This document shows positions 1 to 9,500 of a stretch of DNA of 64,000 bases, piece by piece. Source of the DNA: JBCBUE01 sp039818285 (GTDB taxonomy: Bacteria; Planctomycetota; Phycisphaerae; Phycisphaerales; Phycisphaeraceae). Position numbers and translations under genes: made by a program. The notes beneath the pieces were generated by a model. The model was not told where the DNA came from and did no database searches. It saw only the letters and a list, made by a program, of their open reading frames with translations. Location: positions 1-64,000 of the forward strand of contig JBCBUE010000002.1 of the NCBI GenBank assembly GCA_039818285.1, in the 5' to 3' direction. Within the stretch, counting starts at the first letter, position 1. Each line of letters begins with the position of its first letter.

Positions 1-681
1 ATCTTCTGCAAGGTGGAAACCAATTTCATCGCAGAAGATTTTTACTGGTTCAATCCGTCTAAGCTGCCAAGCCCGATTGAATGGGTGAATAAGCGTAAAA
101 TTCGTGCCAAAGACTCTGTGAACAACGTCTGGTGGTTTTCAAAAAGCCCGTTCCCAAAGGCGGATGTCACACGCGTGCTAACGGAATACTCGGAGCGTAT
201 GAAAAAACTGCTCAAAGATCCAGAAGGATTTTATGAGCCTAAGAAGCGTCCTTCTGGTCACGACATCGGCAAGAGCTTCGGAAAAGACAACGGAGGCGCA
301 ATTCCTTCAAATCTATTGCAAATCCCGAACTCAGAGTCGAATGGTCAATATCTTCGAGGCTGCAAGGCGGCAGGAATCAAAGCACATCCCGCTCGCTTTC
401 CGGCCAAACTACCAGAATTCTTCATTCGGTTCCTGACCGATCCAAACGACCTTGTGGTCGATATCTTCGCTGGTTCGAATACGACCGGTCAAGTTGCTGA
501 GGCGGAGGGACGCAGGTGGATGGCAATCGATCTGGACAAAGAATATATAGCGGCATCGGTTTTCAGATTTCTTGAGAGTGAAGCCAACCCTGCCGAACTA
601 GCCGATGCCTTTGACGCCATCAGACGAGGGGAAGTCGTTGACATTAGCTCGCGTCTCGAACAACCCACGCTGTATACATAG
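1..681 (+). CDS. DNA methyltransferase (N4/N6 family), 3' end only
   Basis: This is the C-terminal part of a site-specific DNA methyltransferase acting on cytosine N4 or adenine N6. The reading frame is open to the left edge, so the start lies outside the window; the GTG at 13 is probably internal. Visible features are HPARFPAKLPEFF followed by VVDIFAGSNTTGQVAEAEGR, the SAM-binding motif I of this family, and then WMAIDLDKEY. The catalytic DPPY/SPPY motif is not seen and would lie upstream, as in enzymes where motif IV precedes motif I. Base composition is close to 50% GC, against about 70% in everything after it, which points to horizontal acquisition, perhaps of a restriction-modification unit. 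The partner, if any, is outside the window. The family is clear; the target sequence is unknown. Confidence 0.85.
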   Translation: MFCKVETNFIAEDFYWFNPSKLPSPIEWVNKRKIRAKDSVNNVWWFSKSPFPKADVTRVLTEYSERMKKLLKDPEGFYEPKKRPSGHDIGKSFGKDNGGAIPSNLLQIPNSESNGQYLRGCKAAGIKAHPARFPAKLPEFFIRFLTDPNDLVVDIFAGSNTTGQVAEAEGRRWMAIDLDKEYIAASVFRFLESEANPAELADAFDAIRRGEVVDISSRLEQPTLYT

Positions 682-717
682 ACGATCTAAACGACATACC
701 GTGACGTAGGCCTCAAA

Positions 718-1644
718 TTACACCGGCGACGGAATCGCCTCGATCGTCTGCTGCATGATGCGTTGGGCGGTGAGGCCGGTGGTGTCGGCGGCGTGGGCGC
801 GGGGGACGATGCGGTGGGTGAAGACGGGCAGGACGTTCTGGGTGATGTCTTCGGGGACGGCGTAGTCGCGGCCGTGCAGGAACGCCGTCGCCTTGGCGGC
901 GTGGGCCAGGGCCATGGCGCCGCGGGGGGAGACGCCGAGTTGGAGCTGGTCGTTGTGGCGGGTGTGGTCGGCGATGGCGACGATGTACTCGTAGAGCGTG
1001 GGGTCCATCTCGACCTGGTCGACCTTGCGCTGCATCTGCACCAGCTCGGCGGCGGTGGTGACGGGCTTGAGTCCGGCGAGGGCCTGGCGGTGGGGGTCGA
1101 GGCGGAGGATGCGGGCCTCGTCGGACGGGGCGGGGTAGCCCAGCTTGAGGCGCATGAGGAAGCGGTCCAGCTGGGACTCGGGCAGGAAGTAAGTGCCCTC
1201 GAACTCGAAGGGGTTCTGGGTGGCGATGACGAGGAAGGGGTCGACGAGGCGGCGGGTGGTGCCGTCGATGGAGACCTGTCCCTCGGACATGGCCTCGAGG
1301 AGGGCGGACTGGGTGCGGGGGGTGGTGCGGTTGATCTCGTCGGCGAGGACGATGTTGTTGAAGATGGGGCCGGGCTTGAAGACGAAGTCGTTTTGCTTCT
1401 GATCCCAGACGGTGACGCCGAGGATGTCGGCTGGGAGCATGTCGGGGGTCATCTGGACGCGGGCGAGGGAGGCGTCGACGGACTTGGAGAGGGCGACGGC
1501 GAGGGTGGTCTTGCCGACGCCGGGGACGTCTTCGATGAGGATGTGGCCGCCGGCGAGGAGGCAGACGAGGACGCGGTCGATGGCCTGGCGGTTGCCGAGG
1601 AAGACGGACTGGATGTTGGCCCGTAGGGCGTCGAGCTGTTGCAT
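718..1644 (-). CDS. MoxR-family AAA+ ATPase
   Basis: A 308-residue MoxR-type AAA+ ATPase, a group of chaperone-like proteins that often help mature or activate von Willebrand factor A proteins. The Walker A motif is EDVPGVGKTTLA (about residues 38-49). Walker B with the sensor region reads VLADEINRTTPRTQSALLEAM, and ATQNPFEFEGTYFLPESQLD follows, all typical of the family. Length is normal (300-330). The usual DUF58 and VWA partner genes are not next to it; it diverges from cdaA. A TATACT hexamer upstream suggests a short leader of about 25 bases without an obvious ribosome binding site. The family is certain; the client protein is unknown. Confidence 0.93.
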   Translation of the reverse strand: MQQLDALRANIQSVFLGNRQAIDRVLVCLLAGGHILIEDVPGVGKTTLAVALSKSVDASLARVQMTPDMLPADILGVTVWDQKQNDFVFKPGPIFNNIVLADEINRTTPRTQSALLEAMSEGQVSIDGTTRRLVDPFLVIATQNPFEFEGTYFLPESQLDRFLMRLKLGYPAPSDEARILRLDPHRQALAGLKPVTTAAELVQMQRKVDQVEMDPTLYEYIVAIADHTRHNDQLQLGVSPRGAMALAHAAKATAFLHGRDYAVPEDITQNVLPVFTHRIVPRAHAADTTGLTAQRIMQQTIEAIPSPV

Positions 1645-1676
1645 AGGCCGGGGCCGGGCGAGTCGATGAGGGAGGG

Positions 1677-1682
1677 AGTATA
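1677..1682 (-). promoter_or_regulatory. -10-like element for moxR
   Basis: On the minus strand this reads TATACT and lies 32 bases before the moxR ATG (1644). That would give a leader of about 25 bases. No clear -35 was seen. Confidence 0.4.
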
Positions 1683-1806
1683 CCGGGGTTGAGGGTCTGG
1701 GACTGTTGCGGGCGGGGCGGGTCGGTCGATAGCAAGCTCGGTCTGGCGTGCGACTTGCGCGCTATCGGACCCGGCGATGGGCCGTGGCCCGGGCGGATCG
1801 GGCGGC

Positions 1807-1812
1807 TATGCT
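1807..1812 (+). promoter_or_regulatory. -10-like element for cdaA
   Basis: TATGCT lies 22 bases before the ATG at 1835. It supports that start, because upstream in-frame ATG codons (for example 1808) fall inside the element itself. Confidence 0.4.
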
Positions 1813-1834
1813 TGGGCAGGGCCTGCGTGCGCGG

Positions 1835-2710
1835 ATGAACATCGATCTCGAACGATTCTGGCAGTTGTGGAACCGAGTGCAGGGGCACTGGGAGACGCAG
1901 CCGGTGCAGGTCGTGATCGAGGTTTTGATCATCTGGACCGCGGTGTACGTGATTCTGCGTTTCCTGCGGGGGACGCGCGGGGCGCGCATCATCAAGGCGG
2001 TGCTGCTGATTCTGTTTACCGGCACGCTGGCGGTGCAGATCCTGGCGCGGGAGAACCAGTTCGCCCGGCTCAGCTACCTGTATGAGAACTTCCTGACGAC
2101 GGCGGCGTTGATCCTGGTCGTGGTGTTCCAGCCGGAGCTGCGTCGGGCGTTGGTGCGGCTGGGCGAGGCGCGGCTGTTCCGGGCGAGCGGGGTGCGCAAG
2201 CAGGTGGTCGCCGACGAGCTGGTCAACGCGATCACATACATGGCGAGGAACAAGATCGGGGCGTTGGTCGCGATCGAGCGGCAGGTGGGGCTGCGCGGCA
2301 TCGTGGAGCAGGGCACGCCGGTGGGTGGGGAGGTGACGGCGGCGTTGTTGCAGACGATCTTCTGGCCGGGCTCGGCGCTGCACGACATGGGGGTGGTGAT
2401 CCGCGGGGATCGGGTGGTGGCGGCGGGCGTGCAGTTCCCGCTGGCCGAGGGCGAGGACATCCCCCAGGAGCTGGGCAGCCGGCACCGCGCGGCGCTGGGG
2501 CTGAGCCAGGAGTCGGACGCGCTGGTGCTGGTGGTGAGCGAGGAGACGGGGACGATCTCGATCGCCGAGCGCGGCCAGCTGCGGCGCGGGCTGACGGCCG
2601 ACGAGCTGCGGCCGATCCTCACGCGCAACGTCGGCAAGGCCATCGAGACCGGCGCCGACGGCTTCGACCCGATCGACGACGCCGAGACCCCCGAGCCCAA
2701 ACCCGCCTGA
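1835..2710 (+). CDS. cdaA: Diadenylate cyclase CdaA (c-di-AMP synthase)
   Basis: Makes the second messenger c-di-AMP from two ATP at the inner membrane. About 291 residues from the chosen ATG. Upstream in-frame starts would add an Arg-rich tail that is not family-like and overlaps a likely -10. The N-terminus carries about three hydrophobic segments (VVIEVLIIWTAVYVILRFL; IIKAVLLILFTGTLAVQIL; LTTAALILVVVFQPELRRAL), followed by the DAC domain. The RHR motif is intact in LGSRHRAALGLS. The other catalytic signature, normally LHDGA, reads LHDMG (Asp184 kept, the following GA replaced by MG). The gene is followed four bases later by a YbbR-like gene, as in cdaA-cdaR operons. The family is certain; the motif change leaves some doubt about activity. 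Confidence 0.92.
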   Translation: MNIDLERFWQLWNRVQGHWETQPVQVVIEVLIIWTAVYVILRFLRGTRGARIIKAVLLILFTGTLAVQILARENQFARLSYLYENFLTTAALILVVVFQPELRRALVRLGEARLFRASGVRKQVVADELVNAITYMARNKIGALVAIERQVGLRGIVEQGTPVGGEVTAALLQTIFWPGSALHDMGVVIRGDRVVAAGVQFPLAEGEDIPQELGSRHRAALGLSQESDALVLVVSEETGTISIAERGQLRRGLTADELRPILTRNVGKAIETGADGFDPIDDAETPEPKPA

Positions 2711-2714
2711 ACCC

Positions 2715-3746
2715 ATGGCACGCCACGGCGACCACATGTCGATGATCGAGCACCTCGAGGCGATCGTGATCACCACGCTCGTCGCGGCGCTGGTGTGGCT
2801 GTGGGCCGAGGGCAAGGACGTGCGGCGGTACGTCGACGAGGTCGTCCCGGTGCGGTTCGTCGCGCCGGCGGGGATGGAGGAGACGCTGGTGATCGAGCCG
2901 ACCAGCGTGGAAGCTCTGGCGACGTTCGAGACGTCGTCGGCTCAGTACGACGAGTTCATCGACGCGATCGACGACGGGCCGGTGCTGGTCACGGTGCCGC
3001 CGCCGGGCGAGGGGGACACGAGCACGGGACCGTTGAACCTGCAGGCGCAGCTCGAGGGCGGGCTGTTCGGCGGGCTGCGGATCGACGTGGAGGAACTGGA
3101 CCCGTCGGCGATCGAGGTGCGGGTCGATCGAGTGGTAGACCGGGCGTTCCCGGTGGCGTTGCTTTACCCCAGCGACGCGGCGCTGGAGCAGCCGCCGGCG
3201 GTGCAGCCGGCCGAGGCGGTGGTGCGTCTGCCGGCGTCGCTGCGGCCGCCGTCGAACGAGTCGAGCTTCCGGGTGCGGCTGACGCCGACGATGTTCGAGG
3301 CCGCGACGCCGGGCGAACCGATGACCGTGACGGTGCTGCTGGACCTGCCCGAGTCTTTGAGCTCGCCGCATACCGAGCTGATCACGCGGTCGGTGGAGGT
3401 GACGTTCACGGTGGCCCGACGGACGTCGACGATCACGATCGAGCGGCTGACGGTGGACCTGCTTCAGTCGCCGCTGGTGATGCGGCGATACGAGGTGGTG
3501 TTGCCCGAGGATCAGTGGTTCGTGCGGGACATCGAGCTGTCGGGGCCGGCGTCGGCGATCGCGGCGATCGCGTCCGGCGAGGCGACGGTCAAGGCCCAGA
3601 TCAACCCGACGCTGGACGACCTGGAGCGGGGGCTGACGTCGCTGCCGATCGATATCGAGACCCCGGCCGGCGTCGAGGTCGTCTCCACGATCCCGCAGGC
3701 GACCTTCACCGCGACGCCGAGGTCGGCCAACGGCCCGGCCGAGTGA
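2715..3746 (+). CDS. YbbR/CdaR-like membrane-anchored protein
   Basis: A 343-residue protein with one N-terminal membrane segment (HLEAIVITTLVAALVWLWAEG) and a long outer region rich in beta-prone, proline-punctuated stretches. This is the layout of YbbR-domain proteins (CdaR), which regulate CdaA. It starts four bases after cdaA, so the two are almost certainly cotranscribed. Repeats are hard to define by eye: segments starting near VVPVRFVAPAG, FPVALLYPSD and YEVVLPEDQW look like separate YbbR-like units. The assignment rests mainly on context and topology, with weak sequence resemblance. No catalytic motif is seen. Confidence 0.62.
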   Translation: MARHGDHMSMIEHLEAIVITTLVAALVWLWAEGKDVRRYVDEVVPVRFVAPAGMEETLVIEPTSVEALATFETSSAQYDEFIDAIDDGPVLVTVPPPGEGDTSTGPLNLQAQLEGGLFGGLRIDVEELDPSAIEVRVDRVVDRAFPVALLYPSDAALEQPPAVQPAEAVVRLPASLRPPSNESSFRVRLTPTMFEAATPGEPMTVTVLLDLPESLSSPHTELITRSVEVTFTVARRTSTITIERLTVDLLQSPLVMRRYEVVLPEDQWFVRDIELSGPASAIAAIASGEATVKAQINPTLDDLERGLTSLPIDIETPAGVEVVSTIPQATFTATPRSANGPAE

Positions 3747-3765
3747 TCCCGCCGCACGGTCGCCA

Positions 3766-3771
3766 TACACT
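3766..3771 (+). promoter_or_regulatory. -10-like element, leaderless start for proA
   Basis: TACACT ends six bases before the proA ATG (3778), so transcription should begin at or beside the start codon. No clear -35 is visible. Confidence 0.55.
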
Positions 3772-3777
3772 GATGCC

Positions 3778-5088
3778 ATGACCACGCTGTCCACGCCAGC
3801 CCAGACCGACGCGCGATCGGGCGCCGACCTGCCCGCGCACTGCCGAGCAATGGCCGAGCGAGCGCGGGTCGCGTCGCATCGGCTGGCGACCGCCTCGGGG
3901 GCTCAGCGAGACGCCGCGCTGAGGGCGATCGCCGCCGCGATCCGCGCCGCGTCGGCCGGTCTGATCGAAGCCAACGCGATCGACCTCGCGGCCGCCGAGA
4001 CCAACGGCCTGTCGTCGGCGATGATCGACCGGCTGCGGATCGACGACGCCCGTGTCGAAAAGATCGCGACGGCCGTCGAGCAGATCGCCGCCCAGCCGGA
4101 CCCGGTCGGCGCGGTCCTTGAGGGCCGACGCCTGCCCAACGGCATCCGGCTGGAGAAGCGGCGGGTGCCGATGGGCGTGGTGCTGATCATCTTCGAGTCG
4201 CGGCCGAACGTGACGATCGACGCGGCGGCGCTGTGCCTGAAGTCGGCCAACGCATCGATCCTGCGGGGCGGCAAGGAGGCGGCGCACAGCAACGCGGCGC
4301 TGGCCGAGTGCGTGCGGGCCGGGCTGACCGAGGCGGGCCTGCCGGGCGACGCCGTGCAACTGGTCGACACGCCGGACCGCGCGGCCGTGGGGCACCTGCT
4401 CAAGCTCGACCAACTGATCGACGTCTGCATCCCGCGCGGAGGCGAGTCGCTCATCCGCGCCGTGGTCGAGCAGGCCCACCTGCCGGTCATCAAGCACTAC
4501 ACCGGCAACTGCCACGTCTATGTGGATGTCGCGGCCGACCCCGCGATGGCAACGGACATCTGCCTGAATGCCAAGACGCAGCGCACCGGCGTGTGCAACG
4601 CGGCCGAGACGATCCTCTTCCACCACGCGCTTTGCGAGTCGGCGGACGGGCTGGGCGCTCGAGTCTGTCAGGCCCTGATCGACGCCGGCGTCGAGGTCCG
4701 TGCCGACGCCGCGCTCGCCGCCCTGCTGGAAGGCGCCACGCCGGCGCACGACGACGACTGGGGCGCCGAGTTCCTCGACATGATCGTCGCCGTCAAGGCC
4801 GTCGACGACGTCGATGACGCCGTCGCCCACATCAACCGCTACGGCAGCCGGCACACAGACGCCATCGTCACCCGCGACGCCGCGACCATCGATGCCTTCA
4901 TCGACGGCGTCGACACCGCCAACGCCATGGTCAACTGCTCGACCCGCTTCTCCGACGGCGGCGAGTACGGCCTCGGGGCCGAGATCGGCATCTCCACCGA
5001 CAAGCTCCACGCCCGCGGCCCGATGGGGGCGGCCGACCTCTGCACCTATCAATGGGTCTGCCGCGGCGACGGCCAGGTGCGCAGCTGA
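3778..5088 (+). CDS. proA: Glutamate-5-semialdehyde dehydrogenase
   Basis: Second step of proline synthesis: NADPH-dependent reduction of glutamyl-5-phosphate to glutamate semialdehyde in the cytoplasm. 436 residues, close to the usual 410-430. Recognisable blocks are RVPMGVVLIIFESRPNVTID, ALCLKSANASILRGGKEA and NAKTQRTGVCNAAETILFH with the catalytic cysteine (about Cys273), plus GLGAEIGISTDKLHARGPMG near the C-terminus. It is not paired with proB here. The stop overlaps the start of a HAD hydrolase gene (TGATG), so the two are translationally coupled. A TACACT element just before the ATG suggests a leaderless mRNA. Confidence 0.97.
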   Translation: MTTLSTPAQTDARSGADLPAHCRAMAERARVASHRLATASGAQRDAALRAIAAAIRAASAGLIEANAIDLAAAETNGLSSAMIDRLRIDDARVEKIATAVEQIAAQPDPVGAVLEGRRLPNGIRLEKRRVPMGVVLIIFESRPNVTIDAAALCLKSANASILRGGKEAAHSNAALAECVRAGLTEAGLPGDAVQLVDTPDRAAVGHLLKLDQLIDVCIPRGGESLIRAVVEQAHLPVIKHYTGNCHVYVDVAADPAMATDICLNAKTQRTGVCNAAETILFHHALCESADGLGARVCQALIDAGVEVRADAALAALLEGATPAHDDDWGAEFLDMIVAVKAVDDVDDAVAHINRYGSRHTDAIVTRDAATIDAFIDGVDTANAMVNCSTRFSDGGEYGLGAEIGISTDKLHARGPMGAADLCTYQWVCRGDGQVRS

Positions 5089-5717
5089 TGGCCGAGCGCG
5101 GGCCCGCGATCCAGGCGGTCGTCTTCGACATCGGGGGCGTGATGACCCGACTCAACCCACCGGCCGAGTTGTTCGACCCGAAACAGATTGAGCTGATCTT
5201 GCCGGCGATCGCCAACCTCGACGCCGGCGAGGTCGAGCCGGACGACTTCATCGCCCACGTCGCCTCCATCTCCGGCAAGCCGGCGGACTGGATCGCCCGC
5301 GTCTTCGACGACTGGATCGGGCACGCCTACGCCGACCTCGAGCCGCTGATCGACGACCTGCACGCCGCCGGCGTCGTCACCGCCTGCCTGTCGAACACCA
5401 ACGCCCGGCACTGGCGTGTCCTCGCCGGCGACCCCGCCGCGGAGCCGCCCGTCGACCCGCACCTGCCGCTGCACCGACTGCACCACCGATTCACCAGCTT
5501 CGAGCTCGGGCGGCGCAAGCCGCTGCACGACATCTACCACCACGCCGCCGCCCTGCTGGCCCTGCCGCCGTCGTCGATCCTCTTCTTCGACGACACCGAG
5601 CCCAACGTCAGCGCCGCTCGCGACGCCGGCTGGCTCGCCGAGCTGATTGACCCGGACGCCGAGACCGCCCCGCAGATGCGCGGCCACCTGTCACGCCACG
5701 GCGTGCTGGCCGACTAA
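5088..5717 (+). CDS. HAD-superfamily hydrolase
   Basis: A 209-residue HAD hydrolase of the subfamily IA type, with a helical cap after motif I. Motif I is VVFDIGGVMT, with a Gly where phosphatases usually have the second Asp; this occurs in a sizeable epoxide-hydrolase/YihX-like branch. Motif II is CLSNTNARHW, motif III a Lys in GRRKPLHDIY, and motif IV LFFDDTEPNVSAARDAGW. The ATG at 5088 overlaps the proA stop by one base and is preferred over upstream codons. The substrate is not deducible; YihX-like members hydrolyse sugar phosphates such as glucose-1-phosphate, which is only a possibility here. Confidence 0.85.
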   Translation: MAERGPAIQAVVFDIGGVMTRLNPPAELFDPKQIELILPAIANLDAGEVEPDDFIAHVASISGKPADWIARVFDDWIGHAYADLEPLIDDLHAAGVVTACLSNTNARHWRVLAGDPAAEPPVDPHLPLHRLHHRFTSFELGRRKPLHDIYHHAAALLALPPSSILFFDDTEPNVSAARDAGWLAELIDPDAETAPQMRGHLSRHGVLAD

Positions 5718-5732
5718 CCACGCGTCGCCGGC

Positions 5733-5738
5733 TACGCT
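5733..5738 (+). promoter_or_regulatory. -10-like element, leaderless start
   Basis: TACGCT ends six bases before the ATG at 5745, the same geometry as at proA and purL. Confidence 0.5.
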
Positions 5739-5744
5739 TGTGGC

Positions 5745-6569
5745 ATGGCCTCGACGAACGCCACCGCCACCGCGAACCCCAACCCCCCGGGCCTCGTCTC
5801 CGGCAAGCTGATCGTGCTGGCGTCCATCGCGGTGTTCGTGCTCATCGGCGTCGGTTTCTGGGCGGCCGGCAAGTGGTTCAGCGCCCACCCGATCGAAGCG
5901 GACGACACGCTCGACTACGCGAATCGCGCCGAGTGGGTCGTGATGCCCGCGACGACGATCTTGCTGACCGAGCCGCCGCGGTACATGCGTGGGCCGTACG
6001 GGTCGAAGATCAAGAAGGAATTGCCTTTTGCCGTAACGCCCGCCGTGGAGGAGCAACTCAACGCCTGGTCAGTGAACGCTAGACAAGGCAAGCCGGCTCA
6101 CATTGACGACTTACCACTCGTTCGCCCCTCTCCGACAGCGACCGATTGGTACTTCTACTGGCTACTTGCCAAGGGCTCGCTGCTCGACGGCCAAAACACG
6201 CAGGACTTTGACGCCTACCTTAGCGAAGCTTACGAGTCCGCTCCGGCAGTGCTGACACTGACTTATCGCGGTCTCGACGACCGGCCATTCGCCAACCAAC
6301 CGATCGGCGACATCGAGCTCACCTTCGCTCGCAAGGCCAACGATGTGCTCGACGACTCACTGCGACTCGCCTACCCCGACAACAGCACCGATGAGTTCGG
6401 CCGCGTCTACCTCCCCGTCTTCGACACGCCGCTGCAGGTCTCGGTGAAGCCCGACCCGCCGGGGCACGAGGCCGAGTACCCGTTCAGCGGGTGGTTGATT
6501 TTCCCCGGCAAGGTCGGCGGCCCCGAGCCGATCGTGGTGCGGCCGACGGCGACGAGCGGGGCTGACTGA
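5745..6569 (+). CDS. Unknown single-pass membrane protein
   Basis: A 274-residue protein I do not recognise. After a short Ala/Thr/Pro-rich N-terminus it has one membrane segment (LIVLASIAVFVLIGVGFWAAG, about residues 23-43), and the rest is probably outside the membrane. The exported part has no cysteine motif and no catalytic signature; a segment near the end (YLPVFDTPLQVSVKPDPPG, then FSGWLIFPGKVGG) looks beta-rich. The middle of the gene (about 6000-6380) is slightly less GC-rich than its neighbours. It lies between a HAD hydrolase and purL, each with its own promoter-like element, so context says little. Confidence 0.7.
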   Translation: MASTNATATANPNPPGLVSGKLIVLASIAVFVLIGVGFWAAGKWFSAHPIEADDTLDYANRAEWVVMPATTILLTEPPRYMRGPYGSKIKKELPFAVTPAVEEQLNAWSVNARQGKPAHIDDLPLVRPSPTATDWYFYWLLAKGSLLDGQNTQDFDAYLSEAYESAPAVLTLTYRGLDDRPFANQPIGDIELTFARKANDVLDDSLRLAYPDNSTDEFGRVYLPVFDTPLQVSVKPDPPGHEAEYPFSGWLIFPGKVGGPEPIVVRPTATSGAD

Positions 6570-6578
6570 GCGGCCGGC

Positions 6579-6584
6579 TAAACT
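6579..6584 (+). promoter_or_regulatory. -10-like element, leaderless start for purL
   Basis: TAAACT ends six bases before the GTG start of purL at 6591. Confidence 0.5.
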
Positions 6585-6590
6585 CGCGTC

Positions 6591-9500
6591 GTGAGCCAAG
6601 CCCCCGCCTCGCCGACCGACCCCGCCGCCGAAGCCGCGCCGCGCACGATCGACCGCGTCGAGGTCTGGCCCGCCACGCCGCCGGCCGATCCGCCCGCCGA
6701 CTGGGCCGCCGCCCTGCCGGGGCTCGTCGGCGCGATCCGCGTCCGCGTCTTCTTGATCGAACGCCCCGAGGGCGAACCGGCGTACGACGACCTCGCCGAC
6801 GCCCTACTCGTCGACCCCGTCGCCGAGCGGCTGCACATCGGCATCGGCCCGGCCGCCGACCGCGTCCGCACGGTCGAGGTGCATCACCAGCCCGGCGTCA
6901 TGGACCCCGTCGCCATGACGGTGCGCGACGGGTTGTTCGACCTCCGCCCCGGCCTGCCGGCGGACCTCGAGGTCCGCACCGCCGACCGCATTGACCTGGC
7001 CTTCGCGCCCGACGTCGATCTGCCGGGCGACGACCTCCTCGCCGACTTCGCCCGCACCCGTTTGGCCAACACCGTCATCCACGACGTGCACCTTGCCCCG
7101 CACCACCCCGACGCTTTTGCCCACCCCGGGCCGTACGAGTTCCGCGTCGCGCAGGTCCCGCTGACCACGCTCGACGACGACGCCCTGCAACGCCTCTCGC
7201 GGGAGGCTCACCTGTTCCTCTCGCTCGACGAGATGCGCACGATCCGCGACCACTTCGTCTTGCTCCAACGCGAGCCGACCGACATCGAGCTCGAGACGCT
7301 GGCCCAGACGTGGTCCGAGCACTGCGTGCACAAGACGCTCAAGGCGACCGTCCGCTACACGCCGCGCCCCGCGTCCGACGATCGGCCCGACCCGCTGGCG
7401 ATCTTCCGAGGCAAGCCCGGCCACGAGACTCACCCGGATGGCACCGTCACCATCCACAACCTGCTCAAGTCGACCGTCGCCGCCGCGACGTTCACCCTCC
7501 GCGACAACCACCCCGCGATCGCGAACTGGCTGGTGTCGGTCTTCGACGACAACGCCGGCATCGTCCGCCTCGACGACACCGACGGCGTGGCCATCAAGGT
7601 CGAGACCCACAACCACCCCTCGGCCATCGAGCCCTACGGCGGGGCCGCGACCGGCATCGGCGGCTGCATCCGCGACGTCATGGGCACCGGCCTGTTTGCC
7701 CGGCCGATCGCCAACACCTCGGCGTTCTTCACCGCCCCACCCGACACGCCCGACGCCGAGCTTCCCGACGGCGTGATCCGCCCCCGCCGACTCCTCGAAC
7801 AGGTCGTCGCCGGCGTCCGCGACTACGGCAACCGCATGGGCATCCCGACCGTCAACGGCTGCACGCACTTCGACCCCGGCTACGTCGGCAACCCGCTGGT
7901 CTTCGCCGGCTGCGTCGGGCTGATCCCGTTGGACAAGTGCTTCGGCGACGCGCGGCCCGGTGACCTGATTGTCGCCCTCGGCGGGCTCACGGGGCGGGAC
8001 GGCATCCACGGCGCGACCTTCAGCTCGGCCGAGCTCACCGACGCGCACGCCGACGAGTTCGGCCACGCCGTGCAGATCGGCAACGCCATCACCCAGAAGC
8101 GCACCCTCGACGCCATCCTCGCCGCCCGCGATCACCCCACCGGCCCGCTCTTCTCGGCCATCACGGACTGCGGCGCCGGCGGGTTCTCCTCGGCCATCGG
8201 CGAGATGGCCGAGCAGGTCGGCGCCGAGGTCGACCTCGACAAGGCTCCGCTCAAGTACGCCGGCCTGTCGTACACCGAGGTGTGGATCAGCGAGGCCCAG
8301 GAGCGCATGGTGCTCAGCGTCCCGCCCGACAGGCTCGACGTCCTGCAGGCGATCTGCGACGACGAGGGCGTGCCGCTGGCCGTGCTCGGGCGGTTCGGCG
8401 TCACCAACTACGCGGTGACCCCGCAGGACGGCACCCGCCCGACCGCGTGTGCGCACCTCGTCTTGCGTTACGAGGGGCACGAGGTCGGCCGCCTGTCGAT
8501 GCCCTTCCTTCACGACGGCCTGCCGAACACCACGCGTCTCGCCGCCGACCCGACGCCGATCGCCGCGTCCCCGCCCATGAGCACCCGCGCCGCGAGCGCG
8601 ACGTTCGCTGACTCGCTCCACGCCCTGCTTGCCCACCCCAACCTCGCCAGCAAGCACTGGGTCGTCCGCCAGTACGACCACGAGGTGCAGGGCGGCACGG
8701 TCATCAAGCCGCTGGTCGGCCCGGACCATCGAGGCCCGTCGGACGCGGCGGTGATCCGCCCTAAGCCCAACGGCTACCGCGCGATCGCGTTGGGCAATGG
8801 CGTCTGCCCATGGATGGCCGACCCCGCCAACGGGCGCGGCTTCGCGACGGACGCGGACGTGTACCAGGCGACGCTGCATGCGATCGACGAGGCGGTGCGC
8901 AACGTCGTGTGCGTCGGCGCGACGCCGTTCGACCCGGCCGCGACGCGCGACATCGCCGCCCCGCTGCCGGGCATCGCGATCCTCGACAACTTCTGCTGGC
9001 CGTCCTGCGACGACCCCGAGTCGATGGGCTCGCTGGTCCGAGCCGCGGAGGCGTGCTACGACGGCGCGCTGGCGTACCACACGCCGTTCGTCTCCGGCAA
9101 GGACTCGCTTCACAACCAGTTCACCACCGCCGACGGCCGCGTCATCGCGATCCCGCCGACGCTGCTGGTGACCGCGCTGGCCGTGCTGCCCGACGCGTCG
9201 CGGTGCGTGACGATGGACCTCAAGCGGCCGGGCAACCGGCTGATCCATGTGGGCCCGATCGACGACCTGCGGCTGGGCGGGTCGCACCTGGGGCGGATCG
9301 GCCACGCGCCGGCCGACGCCGACCTGCGCATCCCGACGGTCGACCTGGCGATGGGGCCACGGATCGCCCGGGCGGTGGCCGCGCTGATCGCCGCCGGGCA
9401 CGTGGCGTCGGCGCACGACTGCAGCGAGGGCGGGCTGTTGCCTGCCGCGGCCGAGATGTGCATCGCGTCGGGCCTGGGCCTGAACCTGGGCTCGCAGGCC

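Noticed and set aside
713..2815. 700-residue open frame on the minus strand across moxR and cdaA
   Set aside because: It is composed of Arg/Pro/His-rich sequence with no motif, and it overlaps two clear genes in other frames; typical of antisense frames in GC-rich DNA.
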